A stretch of 64,000 nt of DNA from Odoribacter splanchnicus DSM 20712 (GTDB taxonomy: Bacteria > Bacteroidota > Bacteroidia > Bacteroidales > Marinifilaceae), in NCBI RefSeq assembly GCF_000190535.1, contig NC_015160.1:2852001-2916000 (forward strand). The letters run 5' to 3'. The translations under genes and the position numbers were made by a program. This document shows positions 8,428 through 18,539 of the stretch, one piece after another. The notes beneath the pieces are model-generated. The model did no database searches. It saw nothing but the letters and a program-made list of their open reading frames with translations, and was not told the origin of the DNA. Position 1 is the stretch's first letter. Every line of letters starts with the position of its first letter.

Positions 8428-11109
8428 TCATTGTTTTATTAGAGTTCGGGTATAGGTTTCCTGCAAATATTTCAATTGTACGACATACGTTCCTTTTTTC
8501 AAACCGGAAAGGTCTACTTCCGCCGGAGCAAAAGGTCCGATCGGAGCATTCACCTTTTTGACCAATTGTCCGTCCAGCGTCGAAAAAGTCAGGTAAATAG
8601 TTCCTTCTACTTCCCGCCCCATCCGGACATTCAGTTTATCCATAACCGGATTGGGATAAAAGGTTACCTCTTGCCGATAGTCATGGGTCATCACCAAAAA
8701 ATCAGTTTCCCCGGCAAGCCCTTCAGCATCCGTCGCAGTGATTTTCACTTGGGAAAGACCGAATTTCAAGGGTTTCAGTCTAAATTCTCCCTGCCCGGAA
8801 GTTAAAGTCAAATAGGCCGGATCATATTCATAAGCATAACTCAAGCCTCCGGGACCTTCATCAGTAAAATGAGCGGCCAGCGACACCGTACGCACTTCCT
8901 GCAAGGAACCGAACCATACATTTTCAAAAGGAGATTGCAAACGGGGACTCTCGTTCGGCTCCAGAACCACCGTAAATTCTTTGGAAGCCATTGCCCCTCC
9001 GCTATCCGTCACTTTCAGACACAAACGATATGTCCCGGCCTGAAATCCATAATTACGTATTTTCACCGTAATCCGGTCATTCAGTTGTGTCGCTGCCGCC
9101 AGATGGTTTTCATCTTCCAATTCATAATTAAATTCCTGGTTTTCAGGATCTGAAATCCAAAAAACTATTTCTCCGGTTTGGTTATACTTCAAAGTAAGCG
9201 CTTGTTCCTCATATTCAGAAGTAATCATCGGGGGTTCATTATGCGGCGACACAAAAGAAACCGTCGTAGTCCCGGAATAATGTCCCCAGGGATCAATAGC
9301 AACAATACCTACATAATACCGGGTTTCTCCCCGGATAGCTGTCAGCCGGCACGCCATCGTATCCCCGACCTGCCCGGCCCTGGGAACAGTAACCCGTACC
9401 GAAGCAACTCCTTCGGGTAACCGTCCGGGATCCAATTGCCCCAAAGGGTCTTCACTCCAACAAACCAAATACTGAAAAGGTTTGCCATCATCTTCATCGG
9501 CCGAGATCTGCCAGGTCACGTCAACCACTCCGGAAGTATTTCCGCAGTATAAGGTATCGACAGCCTGAGGAGCGATTCCCTGATCTTCAGCAAGAGCCAA
9601 ATAGGCATCAGCGGCCCCTATCCCCAATCTACCCGCATACTCCGGATTATAAATATCGATGTCCCGGGTTCCCTGATACAGGTGAGCCAAAAGTTTTTCC
9701 GGAGTAAATCCGGGCCCTCCGAATTGGGATACGATTAAAGCAGCGATACCCGAAACATGAGGACAAGCCATAGATGTCCCCTGCATATAGCCGTACTGGT
9801 TATCCGGTAACGTACTGTATACAGGGCATTCACCGTTATACTTCCTCCCATAGCCGTATGTCCCGCCCGGAGCAGCGATATCGACCCAGTCGGCAAAATT
9901 GGAATACCAGCTTTTTTTGTAATCAGGAGCATAAGCCGCAACAGAAACGACTTTTTCATAAGCCGCCGGATAAGTCCGGTAATCTTTATTTTCATTACCT
10001 GCAGCAAATATGACTACTCCTCCTTTCATCGGCCCTGTCTGCTCCCCTCGTTCATCGACTCCGGCATACTGAATAAAATAATCGATCGCTTCCTGATCTG
10101 CCCGGGGTAAATAAGTGATATTTTCATACCCCCAGCTATTCTGAGCGATAACCGCACCGGCATCCGCAGCATATTTGATCATTTCCGGGAAAGAAGCAGA
10201 AACCTCCCGGCCATCTATCGTCCCGAACAGCTGACAACTCAACAACCATACTCCCGTATTTCCGCCATGTCCACCGGCAATACCGCAAACACCGACACCA
10301 TTGTTATTCTCAGCCCCGATAGTACCGGCAACATGGGTCCCATGATCATCCGCTTCGATCTGATTCGTTCCATTGATAAAGTTCCATCCATATATATCAT
10401 CGATATACCCATTCCCATCATCATCGACCCCCGGCTCTCCGAATAATTCTGCAGGATTTCCTACATTTCCGGTCAAATCCTCATGCCGGTAATCAATACC
10501 TCCGTCGATGACCGCCACAATAACTTCCCTCGACCCTTGATTTTTTTGCCAGGCCGCAAATAAATTGATATCCGCCCCTGCCACAGAATTCGGTAACTCT
10601 CCGGTATTGGAATAATGCCACTGTCTGGATAGTTCCGGATCATTGAAAGGTGCAGTTCCATCCGAATTCCGCTCTCCGGCAGAGCGGACAGGAACCGTTC
10701 CCTCTCCTCCGGTATTACGGATAATGTATACCGGTTCTGCGATCTCAATCTCCGTTGTATCTCCCAATAAGGCGAGAGCCCGGGTCACAGGTGTCTGTTC
10801 GTCGAACTCGACCTCATACCAAAGATGCAGACCCGCTTTCCGGGTCCTTTCTTCAAATTTCCCGGCAAAGGGAAATAACCGTTTCATAGATACGATCCGG
10901 ATATCTCCGGTTCCGGCACGGGTATATACCGCCTGCTCAGCTTTCCCGGCAAACCGGGATTTAAATTTTAAACGAAGGCGTCCTTTTTGTGCCTGCATCC
11001 CGATCGGAGTGTCCTGTACAGAAGTTTCAGATACGATGATTTCCTCCCGGGCACAGGCCATCATGAACAGTCCGAATACAGACAGGAATAATGTTCTAAA
11101 TTGTATCAT
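8428..11109 (-). CDS. Subtilisin-like (S8) protease, lipoprotein signal plus T9SS sorting domain
   Basis: 893 residues from the ATG at 11107-11109; the frame reaches 11121 only through a TTG. The N-terminus (LSVFGLFMMACAREE) looks like a lipoprotein signal. A propeptide of about 130 residues precedes the S8 catalytic domain, with Asp in AVIDGGIDYRHED, His in DDHGTHVAGT and Ser in GTSMACPHVSG. Ig/cadherin-like segments follow, and the C-terminus (VTFYPNPVMDKLNV to RTLIKQ) is a type A T9SS sorting domain. It is expected at the cell surface and probably degrades proteins. The adjacent barrel gene supports T9SS handling. Having both a lipidation signal and a T9SS tail is uncommon. Confidence 0.9.
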   Translation of the reverse strand: MIQFRTLFLSVFGLFMMACAREEIIVSETSVQDTPIGMQAQKGRLRLKFKSRFAGKAEQAVYTRAGTGDIRIVSMKRLFPFAGKFEERTRKAGLHLWYEVEFDEQTPVTRALALLGDTTEIEIAEPVYIIRNTGGEGTVPVRSAGERNSDGTAPFNDPELSRQWHYSNTGELPNSVAGADINLFAAWQKNQGSREVIVAVIDGGIDYRHEDLTGNVGNPAELFGEPGVDDDGNGYIDDIYGWNFINGTNQIEADDHGTHVAGTIGAENNNGVGVCGIAGGHGGNTGVWLLSCQLFGTIDGREVSASFPEMIKYAADAGAVIAQNSWGYENITYLPRADQEAIDYFIQYAGVDERGEQTGPMKGGVVIFAAGNENKDYRTYPAAYEKVVSVAAYAPDYKKSWYSNFADWVDIAAPGGTYGYGRKYNGECPVYSTLPDNQYGYMQGTSMACPHVSGIAALIVSQFGGPGFTPEKLLAHLYQGTRDIDIYNPEYAGRLGIGAADAYLALAEDQGIAPQAVDTLYCGNTSGVVDVTWQISADEDDGKPFQYLVCWSEDPLGQLDPGRLPEGVASVRVTVPRAGQVGDTMACRLTAIRGETRYYVGIVAIDPWGHYSGTTTVSFVSPHNEPPMITSEYEEQALTLKYNQTGEIVFWISDPENQEFNYELEDENHLAAATQLNDRITVKIRNYGFQAGTYRLCLKVTDSGGAMASKEFTVVLEPNESPRLQSPFENVWFGSLQEVRTVSLAAHFTDEGPGGLSYAYEYDPAYLTLTSGQGEFRLKPLKFGLSQVKITATDAEGLAGETDFLVMTHDYRQEVTFYPNPVMDKLNVRMGREVEGTIYLTFSTLDGQLVKKVNAPIGPFAPAEVDLSGLKKGTYVVQLKYLQETYTRTLIKQ

Positions 11110-11301
11110 ACAAAATTTCAATTAAGCATGCGAAGTAAAGCTTTCTCTATCGATTTTGTAATCACAATTTTTAGGTATTTTAAACTACCTGACAAATCCG
11201 GATTTTCCGATTATTCTGGTAAATACATCCTGTCTTTACTCTAAAATCAAGTAATCATATCCCGTTATCCCAGTAAGAAAAAAAATAACAATAAATGGGG
11301 A

Positions 11302-11332
11302 TTTTTTTTCTCTGACAGCTTTACAAACTTTG
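11302..11332 (+). promoter_or_regulatory. Candidate promoter of the TonB/DUF4876 operon
   Basis: AAACTTTG at 11325-11332 is one mismatch from TAnnTTTG, and TTTT at 11302-11305 lies 19 bp upstream. The box ends 28 bp before the receptor ATG. The 250-bp divergent interval must also carry the promoter of the S8 gene, which I could not place. Confidence 0.4.
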
Positions 11333-11360
11333 CGATCTCAAATTAAATTTTAATAAAAAC

Positions 11361-14144
11361 ATGAAAACACTATGGGCAATCATTCTGATTTTTGTTTTGA
11401 CTGATAATCTGACCGGTCAAAACACAAGAAAGAATACATTCCCCATCCGGATTACAGTGTGCGATTCTATCAATCATGAACCCCTTTTTTTGGCGACAAT
11501 CAGCTTAACACAGGATAATCATAAAATCATTGCAGGAAGTAGCGACGCACAAGGCGAATATTTATTCCCCTCCGTTCAGACAGGAGTCTATAAATTGAAA
11601 GTCAGTTTTATCGGTTATAAAACTTATACCGACACCATCCGGATTACAGGTGATTTTTCCCGGCATATTCTGCTGGCTCCCGATCAGGTTGTCATGCAGG
11701 AAGTTATCGTTACCGCCCGGGAGTCTCATGGTATGACTTCCTCCTCGATAATCGACCGCAAAGCCATGGAACATCTTCAACCTTCCAGTTTCAGCGATCT
11801 CCTGGAATTGTTACCGGGGGGACGTTCAGCGGATCCGGCCCTAAATCAGGTAAACCCGATTCGGTTGCGGGAAGCCGGCGAAGGTTCTTCGAGTTCCGAC
11901 TACGATGTCGCTTCCCGCGGTGTCGCTTTTTTCATCAACGGTACACCGATCAATACCGGAGCCGATATGCTGTACGTCAGCGGTGAAGCAAGTACAGACG
12001 ACCGGAAAAGAAGTACCGTAAACCGGGGAGTCGATATGCGCAGCATTTCTACCGATGGAATCGAACAAGTAGAAATCATCCGGGGTATTCCTTCGGTAGA
12101 ATACGGAAATCTGACCAGCGGAATCGTAAAAATCAAACGTAAAATGGGAGGTAACCATTTCAATGCCAGATTCAAAGCAGATGAAAGCAGCAAATTGGTT
12201 TACCTGGGAAAAGGATTCGAATTTCCGAAACGGCAAATCAAAATCAACAGCGATATCGACTGGCTGGATGCCAAGGCAGACCCCCGGGACAATCTGGAAA
12301 ATTACAAACGCCTGACCTTTTCCCTCCGGTTGGAAAAAACCTGGAAAACCGGTCCGTACAATGTCTTTTACAGTACTCACGCCGATTATAACGGTTCGTT
12401 CAATACCGAAAAAATCGACCCGGACATCAATCGTCATAAAGAAGACAGTTACAAATCCAGAATCAACCGGCTGTCCTGGATCAATAATATCGAATGGCAA
12501 TCGGAAAACCAAACCGCATTTTTCAATTCCTTATCTTTTAATAGTTCAATCAGCTTTTCCAAAGACAAGGTCGATGAGGTACGCTATAATTCTCTCAGCC
12601 GGGCTATGGCAGCCCCGAACAGCAATGAAGCAGGGGAACATGACGGCGTCTTTCTGCCCTTTCAATTCGTAGGTACTCAAAAAGTAGACAACCGTCCTTT
12701 CGGAGCCTATGTCCGGTTAACGGGTAATTTCAGGTTATTTATAGCCAAAACAAGACAGGAACTGAAAATAGGTACAGACTGGCAGATGGATAAAAATTTC
12801 GGAGAAGGACAACTTTACGATCCCCTGCGGCCGGTCAACTACACCTCCATCTCTACACGTCCCCGCCCCTATAACGACATACCGGCAGGACACGACCTAT
12901 CCTTTTTTGCCGAGGATTATTTTACATTACCGGTCAGTACCCATACCTTGGAAATACAGGCTGGAGTCCGGGCTTCTTCCCTTCTGAATCTACCGAAAGC
13001 ATATAAACTCCACAACAAATTTTATTTCGATCCACGTGTCAACATGAAATGGCTGTTTCCCGCTTTCTTCATCGGAGACCAGAAACTAAGCTACGAAATA
13101 GGAGGAGGGATCGGATGGCATTCCATGATGCCTTCTTTGACTCAATTGTATCCCAATCTGTTATATGAAGACATCATACAACTGAACTATTATCACAACA
13201 ATCCGGCCTACAGACGTCTGCAGATGATCACTTACATCATCGACCGGACGAACCCCGATTTGTCGGCTGCCCGGAATTTCAAATGGGAAATCCGGGGGAA
13301 TATAACATACGCTGAAAACAATCTCAGTGTCACCTATTTTAAAGAAAATATGACCTCCGGTTTCCGGACGGGAACCCGGCTGCTACCGCTGGCTTACAAA
13401 ACATACGATAACAATTCCATCGATGCAACGACTTTAGACGGTCCCCCCGATCTAAGCCAGATGACTTATACACAAGATACCCTGATGTGTATATACGGCA
13501 TCACGACCAATGGGACAAAACTCCGGAAAACAGGCGTCGAGTTTCAGTTTTCAAGTAAACGGATTCCGGCTTTGGCCACCCGGATCACCATTTCAGGAGC
13601 CTACTTCCGGACCGTCTATTCCAATAGTCAGGGTTACTATGAAAGCAGTACCAAGATCATCAACAACCGGCGGTTACCTTATGTCGGCTGGTACACCGAT
13701 CCCGACGGATACATCAGAAAAAGCTTCAATACAAATTTTATGTTCGACACCCATATTCCCAACCTGAAACTAGGCTTTTCCCTGTCGGCACAATGCCTGT
13801 GGTTCAGCAATCAGCAAACGGAATGGAAAAGCGGGATTCCCGAATATTATATAGACAGTCAGGGCAATAGTTATCCTTATACCGAAGAATCCAGCCAGGA
13901 TATGTATTTGCAATGGCTGAAAAAATCATACAATGAAGCCCTATTCGACCGGAGAATCAGCGAGGCTTTCAATGTCAATTTCAATCTGAAAGTCACAAAA
14001 CAACTATATAGAGACCGGATCAATCTGGCGCTTTTTGTCAACCGCCTGATCAGCTGTCATCCCGATTATACCTCCAATGGAGTAAAGGTCAGACAGATCG
14101 GTCAATCTCCTTATTTTGGTATGGAACTAAATTTTAACATTTAA
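11361..14144 (+). CDS. TonB-dependent outer-membrane receptor
   Basis: 927 residues. Signal peptide (MKTLWAIILIFVLTDNLTGQ), then a carboxypeptidase-regulatory-like beta-sandwich (about 28-110), then a plug domain starting near EVIVTARESHG and including RGIPSVEYGNLTSGIVKIKR, then a 22-strand-type barrel ending in PYFGMELNFNI. It imports a ligand across the outer membrane using TonB energy. It is not a SusC (no SusD next to it). The next five genes are co-directional with gaps of 4 to 22 bp, so it heads an uptake operon whose substrate is unknown. Confidence 0.93.
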   Translation: MKTLWAIILIFVLTDNLTGQNTRKNTFPIRITVCDSINHEPLFLATISLTQDNHKIIAGSSDAQGEYLFPSVQTGVYKLKVSFIGYKTYTDTIRITGDFSRHILLAPDQVVMQEVIVTARESHGMTSSSIIDRKAMEHLQPSSFSDLLELLPGGRSADPALNQVNPIRLREAGEGSSSSDYDVASRGVAFFINGTPINTGADMLYVSGEASTDDRKRSTVNRGVDMRSISTDGIEQVEIIRGIPSVEYGNLTSGIVKIKRKMGGNHFNARFKADESSKLVYLGKGFEFPKRQIKINSDIDWLDAKADPRDNLENYKRLTFSLRLEKTWKTGPYNVFYSTHADYNGSFNTEKIDPDINRHKEDSYKSRINRLSWINNIEWQSENQTAFFNSLSFNSSISFSKDKVDEVRYNSLSRAMAAPNSNEAGEHDGVFLPFQFVGTQKVDNRPFGAYVRLTGNFRLFIAKTRQELKIGTDWQMDKNFGEGQLYDPLRPVNYTSISTRPRPYNDIPAGHDLSFFAEDYFTLPVSTHTLEIQAGVRASSLLNLPKAYKLHNKFYFDPRVNMKWLFPAFFIGDQKLSYEIGGGIGWHSMMPSLTQLYPNLLYEDIIQLNYYHNNPAYRRLQMITYIIDRTNPDLSAARNFKWEIRGNITYAENNLSVTYFKENMTSGFRTGTRLLPLAYKTYDNNSIDATTLDGPPDLSQMTYTQDTLMCIYGITTNGTKLRKTGVEFQFSSKRIPALATRITISGAYFRTVYSNSQGYYESSTKIINNRRLPYVGWYTDPDGYIRKSFNTNFMFDTHIPNLKLGFSLSAQCLWFSNQQTEWKSGIPEYYIDSQGNSYPYTEESSQDMYLQWLKKSYNEALFDRRISEAFNVNFNLKVTKQLYRDRINLALFVNRLISCHPDYTSNGVKVRQIGQSPYFGMELNFNI

Positions 14145-14148
14145 TATT

Positions 14149-15402
14149 ATGAAATCTAAGTACAATCTATTTCAGGCCATTTTATTGGCATTTATCATTC
14201 CTTTCACATTCACAGCCTGCGATGATGATGATAAAGCAGTCCCCGAAAGTCAGGTAAGCTGGACGCTGTCACTACCGGAAGATATCGAAAACCCGACCCT
14301 ATCGGATCTGAAGGTAACCGTCACCAACATCAACACCAACACCCAATACGATGGCAGTGTCAGTATGAACGAACAAACCGTCACCGTCACGGCAACCGTC
14401 CCGGAAGGTTTATACCGAGTTATTGCAGAGGGAAAAGTCAGCTACTCGATCAGTGGTATCCAGACTCCGACAGTTGCCAATATCCGTGCTTATCAGGAAT
14501 CGGTAACCATCAGCGGAACGACAGTGACCCTGCCCGCACAGGTCATGTCTTTCTATACCCCCTCTACCAACGGTTTCGTCATTGAAGAGATCTATTTCGC
14601 CGGTAGTACGACTCCTTCCGGAGACCAATACAGCGCTGACCAATACATCAAAATTTACAACAACTCTTCAGAAGTACTGTATGCCGACGGTCTGGCAATT
14701 CTGGAATCGGAATTTATGACCGTAGACAAGCAAGATTATACCCCGGATATTATGGAACAAGGGTTCTCTGTAGACTTCATTTTCGTCATTCCGGGTTCCG
14801 GTCAGGATCATCCTGTACAGCCGGGCGAATCCCTGCTATTGGCCCTGGATGCCAGCAATCATACAGAAGCCAATCCCAACTCATTCGATCTGAGTGTTGC
14901 AGACTTCGAATTTTATGACGAATCTTCGAACCCCAACTTTCTGGATACAGATAATCCGAAAGTACCCAACCTGGACAAATGGTATTCTTACACAGCTACT
15001 TACACCGGCTTACACAACCGGGGATTCCATAGCTATGCCTTAGCCAAAATGGAAACAGACAAAGAAACTTTCCTGGCAAAATATGCCTATACAGCCAATT
15101 ACACATTCGTTTTTAACGAATATTCATTTCCCATGAAAAAAGAAACCTATTACGTCCCCAATTCCTGGATCATCGATGCCGTCAATCTAAGTGTAGAATC
15201 CAAATTCCAGTGGATTGTCACCTCTTCTTCCCTGGATGCCGGCTGGACACACTGTGGTAGCATAGATCACGATCCCAATCGGTACAACAAATCCGTACGG
15301 CGGAAAGTCGAATCGACAGTTAACGGACGCAAAATATTACAAGACACCAACAATTCGACAGTAGACTTCGAAGCCGATGCGACCCCGTCTCTGAAAGAAT
15401 AA
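14149..15402 (+). CDS. DUF4876-family lipoprotein
   Basis: 417 residues. Lipoprotein signal with the acidic post-Cys stretch CDDDDKA that promotes surface exposure in Bacteroidota. Residues about 30-130 form a beta-rich Thr/Val domain. From about 140 (NGFVIEEIYFAGSTTPSGDQ) there is a lamin-tail-like or DUF4876 core with conserved Asp/Asn/Tyr positions. It starts 4 bp after the TonB receptor, so it is probably the surface ligand-binding partner, playing the part SusD plays for SusC. The family name is from recognition; ligand unknown. Confidence 0.8.
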   Translation: MKSKYNLFQAILLAFIIPFTFTACDDDDKAVPESQVSWTLSLPEDIENPTLSDLKVTVTNINTNTQYDGSVSMNEQTVTVTATVPEGLYRVIAEGKVSYSISGIQTPTVANIRAYQESVTISGTTVTLPAQVMSFYTPSTNGFVIEEIYFAGSTTPSGDQYSADQYIKIYNNSSEVLYADGLAILESEFMTVDKQDYTPDIMEQGFSVDFIFVIPGSGQDHPVQPGESLLLALDASNHTEANPNSFDLSVADFEFYDESSNPNFLDTDNPKVPNLDKWYSYTATYTGLHNRGFHSYALAKMETDKETFLAKYAYTANYTFVFNEYSFPMKKETYYVPNSWIIDAVNLSVESKFQWIVTSSSLDAGWTHCGSIDHDPNRYNKSVRRKVESTVNGRKILQDTNNSTVDFEADATPSLKE

Positions 15403-15412
15403 ACAAATATCC

Positions 15413-16939
15413 ATGAAAAGGAACGGTTATCTATTCATCATATTGTTTTTGTATACGACACCGATCTTAGGAATAGGAAAAGACAACCCGGACAGCCTCC
15501 AAGCCGTCCGGGAATGTCTTTCCCCTCTGTTCGCCTTCGGAGAAAAGTCATATGCCAATCCGGCCTTACAACCCTATGCCCGGCAATTCAGTCTCTCTTC
15601 TCTCCGGTTAAGCGGAGAATACAAAAATGAAAAGGAAGCCGTTATCGTACAACAAGGGAGCGGATACCGGCAAGGAGTATTCCGGGCCGAAAGTTACCTC
15701 CACCTGAATACCCGAACCACTGTCTGGGGGCATGCCGGATACCGGTCCGGAAAAATCAAATCGGTTTGCTGGAACGAAACTTCCGATTTCGAACTGCTGT
15801 ACCCATACATTATGGCCGACACAGCCGGAGGCGACCTGAATACCGAATCCTATACATTCTGCGGAGGCTACTCGCGGATCTATAAACACTTTTCCTGGGG
15901 ACTCAGCGGAGACTACCGGGCAATGATCGAATACCGGAAAACCGATCCCCGGCCGCGCAATATTGTTTCCGATCTGAAATTGTCGGGAGGTGCTGCCTGG
16001 CAGGTCCATACCCGATACCTCATCGGAGCCGCGGTTTACGGAAGGATTTACCGTCAACGGAACAGTATCAAATTCTTTTCGGACCTGGGCGTATCCAAAG
16101 TGTATCAAATGCTGGGATTAGGTATGTATAGTACCCGGTTTTCAGACGGAAATACAGGAATACAATACGACGGAGGAAGCATCGGAGGAGGTATCGACCT
16201 CGTTCCGCACGACCGGCAAGGCTTTTACGGCAGTGTCCATTTTCACAAGCTGAACATCAAACGAACCATGCTGGCTCACAATTACCTGCCATTGACCCGA
16301 TTGAACGAAAACAGCATCCAGGGCGCCTGGGGATGGAAACGGTCTGCCCCGGGACATCAGCAGGGCATCCAACTGGAAGGGCTGTACCATAAACGAAAAG
16401 GTACTGAATTTGTCTACGGAGAAGGCAGTAGTAGCAATTATCCGAAAATCAACGATTTGGAACAATACAGCAACAAAATATATGCCTTGTTGTTAAACGG
16501 AATATGGGGCTGGGGAAATGAACAGCAGGATATACTATGGGTAGAGCCCCGGATCGGTTTCCGCTCTGTCAGCACAGGGTATCTGTCCCCCTCTCTTTCC
16601 CTGAAAGATTCCAAATATCAGGGAGGTCTGTCCGTTTCATCCCTGCTCATGCTCAGAAAATCATTGTTCCGGATTTCCATAGCGGGAGACTATTTCGGAA
16701 CGACAACCAGCCATTTGGATATCGACCGCTTAAGTTCCGAAGAACTGATCAAAAATGCCGTCCGGCAACAATATGAAAACCTGAAAAGCGATTTCAGCCG
16801 CTACGAACTGTCCATCGTATGGAACCGTCCGTTAAACCATACGTTCACTTTATCCACAGACATCGGCTGGCAACATTGCAGGTTCCGGAATCATAATTAT
16901 TCTGACCGGATCACGGTCGGCTGCAGTCTTAAATTCTAA
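15413..16939 (+). CDS. DUF6850-type outer-membrane beta-barrel protein
   Basis: 508 residues with signal peptide (MKRNGYLFIILFLYTTPILG). The sequence is a run of amphipathic strands with YxxG and GxY patterns ending in RITVGCSLKF, a barrel terminus. It matches the uncharacterised barrel that regularly follows DUF4876 genes. It lies 10 bp downstream of the DUF4876 gene and 11 bp upstream of the ABC ATPase gene. It may form a second outer-membrane component of the uptake complex. No enzymatic motif is seen. Confidence 0.75.
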   Translation: MKRNGYLFIILFLYTTPILGIGKDNPDSLQAVRECLSPLFAFGEKSYANPALQPYARQFSLSSLRLSGEYKNEKEAVIVQQGSGYRQGVFRAESYLHLNTRTTVWGHAGYRSGKIKSVCWNETSDFELLYPYIMADTAGGDLNTESYTFCGGYSRIYKHFSWGLSGDYRAMIEYRKTDPRPRNIVSDLKLSGGAAWQVHTRYLIGAAVYGRIYRQRNSIKFFSDLGVSKVYQMLGLGMYSTRFSDGNTGIQYDGGSIGGGIDLVPHDRQGFYGSVHFHKLNIKRTMLAHNYLPLTRLNENSIQGAWGWKRSAPGHQQGIQLEGLYHKRKGTEFVYGEGSSSNYPKINDLEQYSNKIYALLLNGIWGWGNEQQDILWVEPRIGFRSVSTGYLSPSLSLKDSKYQGGLSVSSLLMLRKSLFRISIAGDYFGTTTSHLDIDRLSSEELIKNAVRQQYENLKSDFSRYELSIVWNRPLNHTFTLSTDIGWQHCRFRNHNYSDRITVGCSLKF

Positions 16940-16950
16940 TTCAATTCAAT

Positions 16951-17841
16951 ATGCAGGATAATATCATAGAATGCCAAAACCTGACTCACTACTATGGGAA
17001 ACGGCTGATATACGAAAATTTAAGTTTTCAGGTTCCCCGGGGTCGTATCCTGGGTTTACTGGGTAAGAACGGAACCGGTAAAACCACAACGATCAATATT
17101 CTCAGCGGATATTTACAGCCCCATTCCGGAGAATGCCGGATATTCGGGGAAAATATCCGGAACATGAATCCGCAGACCCGGCAGCGGATGGCTTTGCTGA
17201 TCGAAGGGCACGTACAATACACATTTATGACGATCAAAGAAATCGAACGGTTTTATTCCGCCTTCTTTCCGGCCTGGAATAAAGATGCCTACTACGAACT
17301 GATGCACAAACTGAAAGTCGCTCCCGGACAAAAAATCTCACGGATGTCCTGTGGCCAGCGTTCACAGGTAGCTTTAGGACTAATCCTCGCTCAAAATGCA
17401 GAATTACTCGTTCTGGACGACTTCTCGCTCGGTTTGGATCCCGGTTATCGCCGGCTGTTTATCGAATACCTGAAAGAATACGCTAAAGCCGAATCGAAAA
17501 CCATTTTCCTGACTTCCCATATCATCCAGGATATGGAACGTCTGATCGACGATTGTATCATCATGGATTACGGAAAAATTCTGATTCAAAAACCGGTAAA
17601 CGACTTACTGAACACCTTCACCCGTTACCGCTTTACAACCGGGAGCGGAGAAGTACAATTACCGGCGGATTCCCAACTCTACAATACCTCCGTAATCCGC
17701 GGACATGCCGAGACCTATTCTTTTCAGGATATGGAATATGTCAAACAGTGGCTGGAACAAAACGGAATCCCACACACTTCTTTATCCGCTGAAAAAATGA
17801 ATCTGGAAGACGTTTTTATCGGGTTAACCGGAAAATATTGA
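16951..17841 (+). CDS. ABC transporter ATP-binding subunit with altered motifs
   Basis: 296 residues. Walker A is GLLGKNGTGKTT near residues 34-45. The signature region reads SRMSCGQRSQ (usually LSGGQ). Walker B reads LLVLDDFSLGLDPG, with Asp where the catalytic Glu normally stands. The H-loop is LTSHIIQD. The C-terminal ~70 residues form a small accessory domain as in drug- or lipid-type exporters. It pairs with the membrane protein that starts 4 bp downstream. The Glu-to-Asp change may slow hydrolysis; whether it is a family feature cannot be judged here. Confidence 0.88.
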   Translation: MQDNIIECQNLTHYYGKRLIYENLSFQVPRGRILGLLGKNGTGKTTTINILSGYLQPHSGECRIFGENIRNMNPQTRQRMALLIEGHVQYTFMTIKEIERFYSAFFPAWNKDAYYELMHKLKVAPGQKISRMSCGQRSQVALGLILAQNAELLVLDDFSLGLDPGYRRLFIEYLKEYAKAESKTIFLTSHIIQDMERLIDDCIIMDYGKILIQKPVNDLLNTFTRYRFTTGSGEVQLPADSQLYNTSVIRGHAETYSFQDMEYVKQWLEQNGIPHTSLSAEKMNLEDVFIGLTGKY

Positions 17842-17845
17842 ATTT

Positions 17846-18517
17846 ATGAAAAAAGCAATTTTTTACAAAGAATGGATCAAAACACGCCGTTACTTTCCTA
17901 TCGCTTTAACCGTATCGGTCATATTCATCATTTACGCCCTGCTTGGAGTACAACGAGTGATCAATTTCAGGGGAGTAGCCCATTTATGGGAAATCCTGTT
18001 GAGCAGGGATGTCGTTTTTATCGAAACTTTGACCTATATCCCCCTATTGGCAGGACTCTTGCTTGCCATTGTCCAATTTGTACCCGAAATGCAGCAAAAA
18101 CGGTTAAAGCTGACTCTGCATCTTCCATATCCTCAAAACCGGATGCTAATGCTGATGCTGATTGCCGGTCTGAGTGAACTGATCGTCATTTATCTTATCG
18201 ACTACCTCATCCTGTATGTTTATCTTCAAAATATACTGGCTCCGGAACTAACCGACCGCATCCTGCTGACCTCGCTTCCCTGGTATATTGGCGGTATTAC
18301 TGCCTATTCCCTGACAAGCTGGATTTGCCTCGAACCGACCTGGAAACGGAAGATTCTCAACTTTTTTATCAGTTGCGGTATTATACGGATTTTTTTCCTC
18401 TCGAATGTTCCTCAGGCATATGACGGATTTATATGGATCCTGCTTCTTTTTACCGGTTTCACATTCATATTGCCCTGGCTATCTGTCACACGCTTTAAAG
18501 CCGGAAAACAAGACTGA
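17846..18517 (+). CDS. ABC transporter permease subunit
   Basis: 223 residues with about six hydrophobic segments (near 17-37, 58-78, 97-125, 140-160, 175-190, 195-213), consistent with an ABC-2-type inner-membrane subunit. It begins 4 bp after the ATPase gene. No substrate-specific motif is recognisable. With the DUF4857 protein encoded after it, it probably forms the inner-membrane part of the operon's transporter. Confidence 0.75.
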   Translation: MKKAIFYKEWIKTRRYFPIALTVSVIFIIYALLGVQRVINFRGVAHLWEILLSRDVVFIETLTYIPLLAGLLLAIVQFVPEMQQKRLKLTLHLPYPQNRMLMLMLIAGLSELIVIYLIDYLILYVYLQNILAPELTDRILLTSLPWYIGGITAYSLTSWICLEPTWKRKILNFFISCGIIRIFFLSNVPQAYDGFIWILLLFTGFTFILPWLSVTRFKAGKQD

Positions 18518-18539
18518 TCATCATTAAAAAATAAAATCA

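Noticed and set aside
11841..12512. 223-codon minus-strand frame inside the TonB receptor gene
   Set aside because: Antisense to a well-supported receptor; Phe/Val/Asp-rich translation is typical of mirrored coding sequence.
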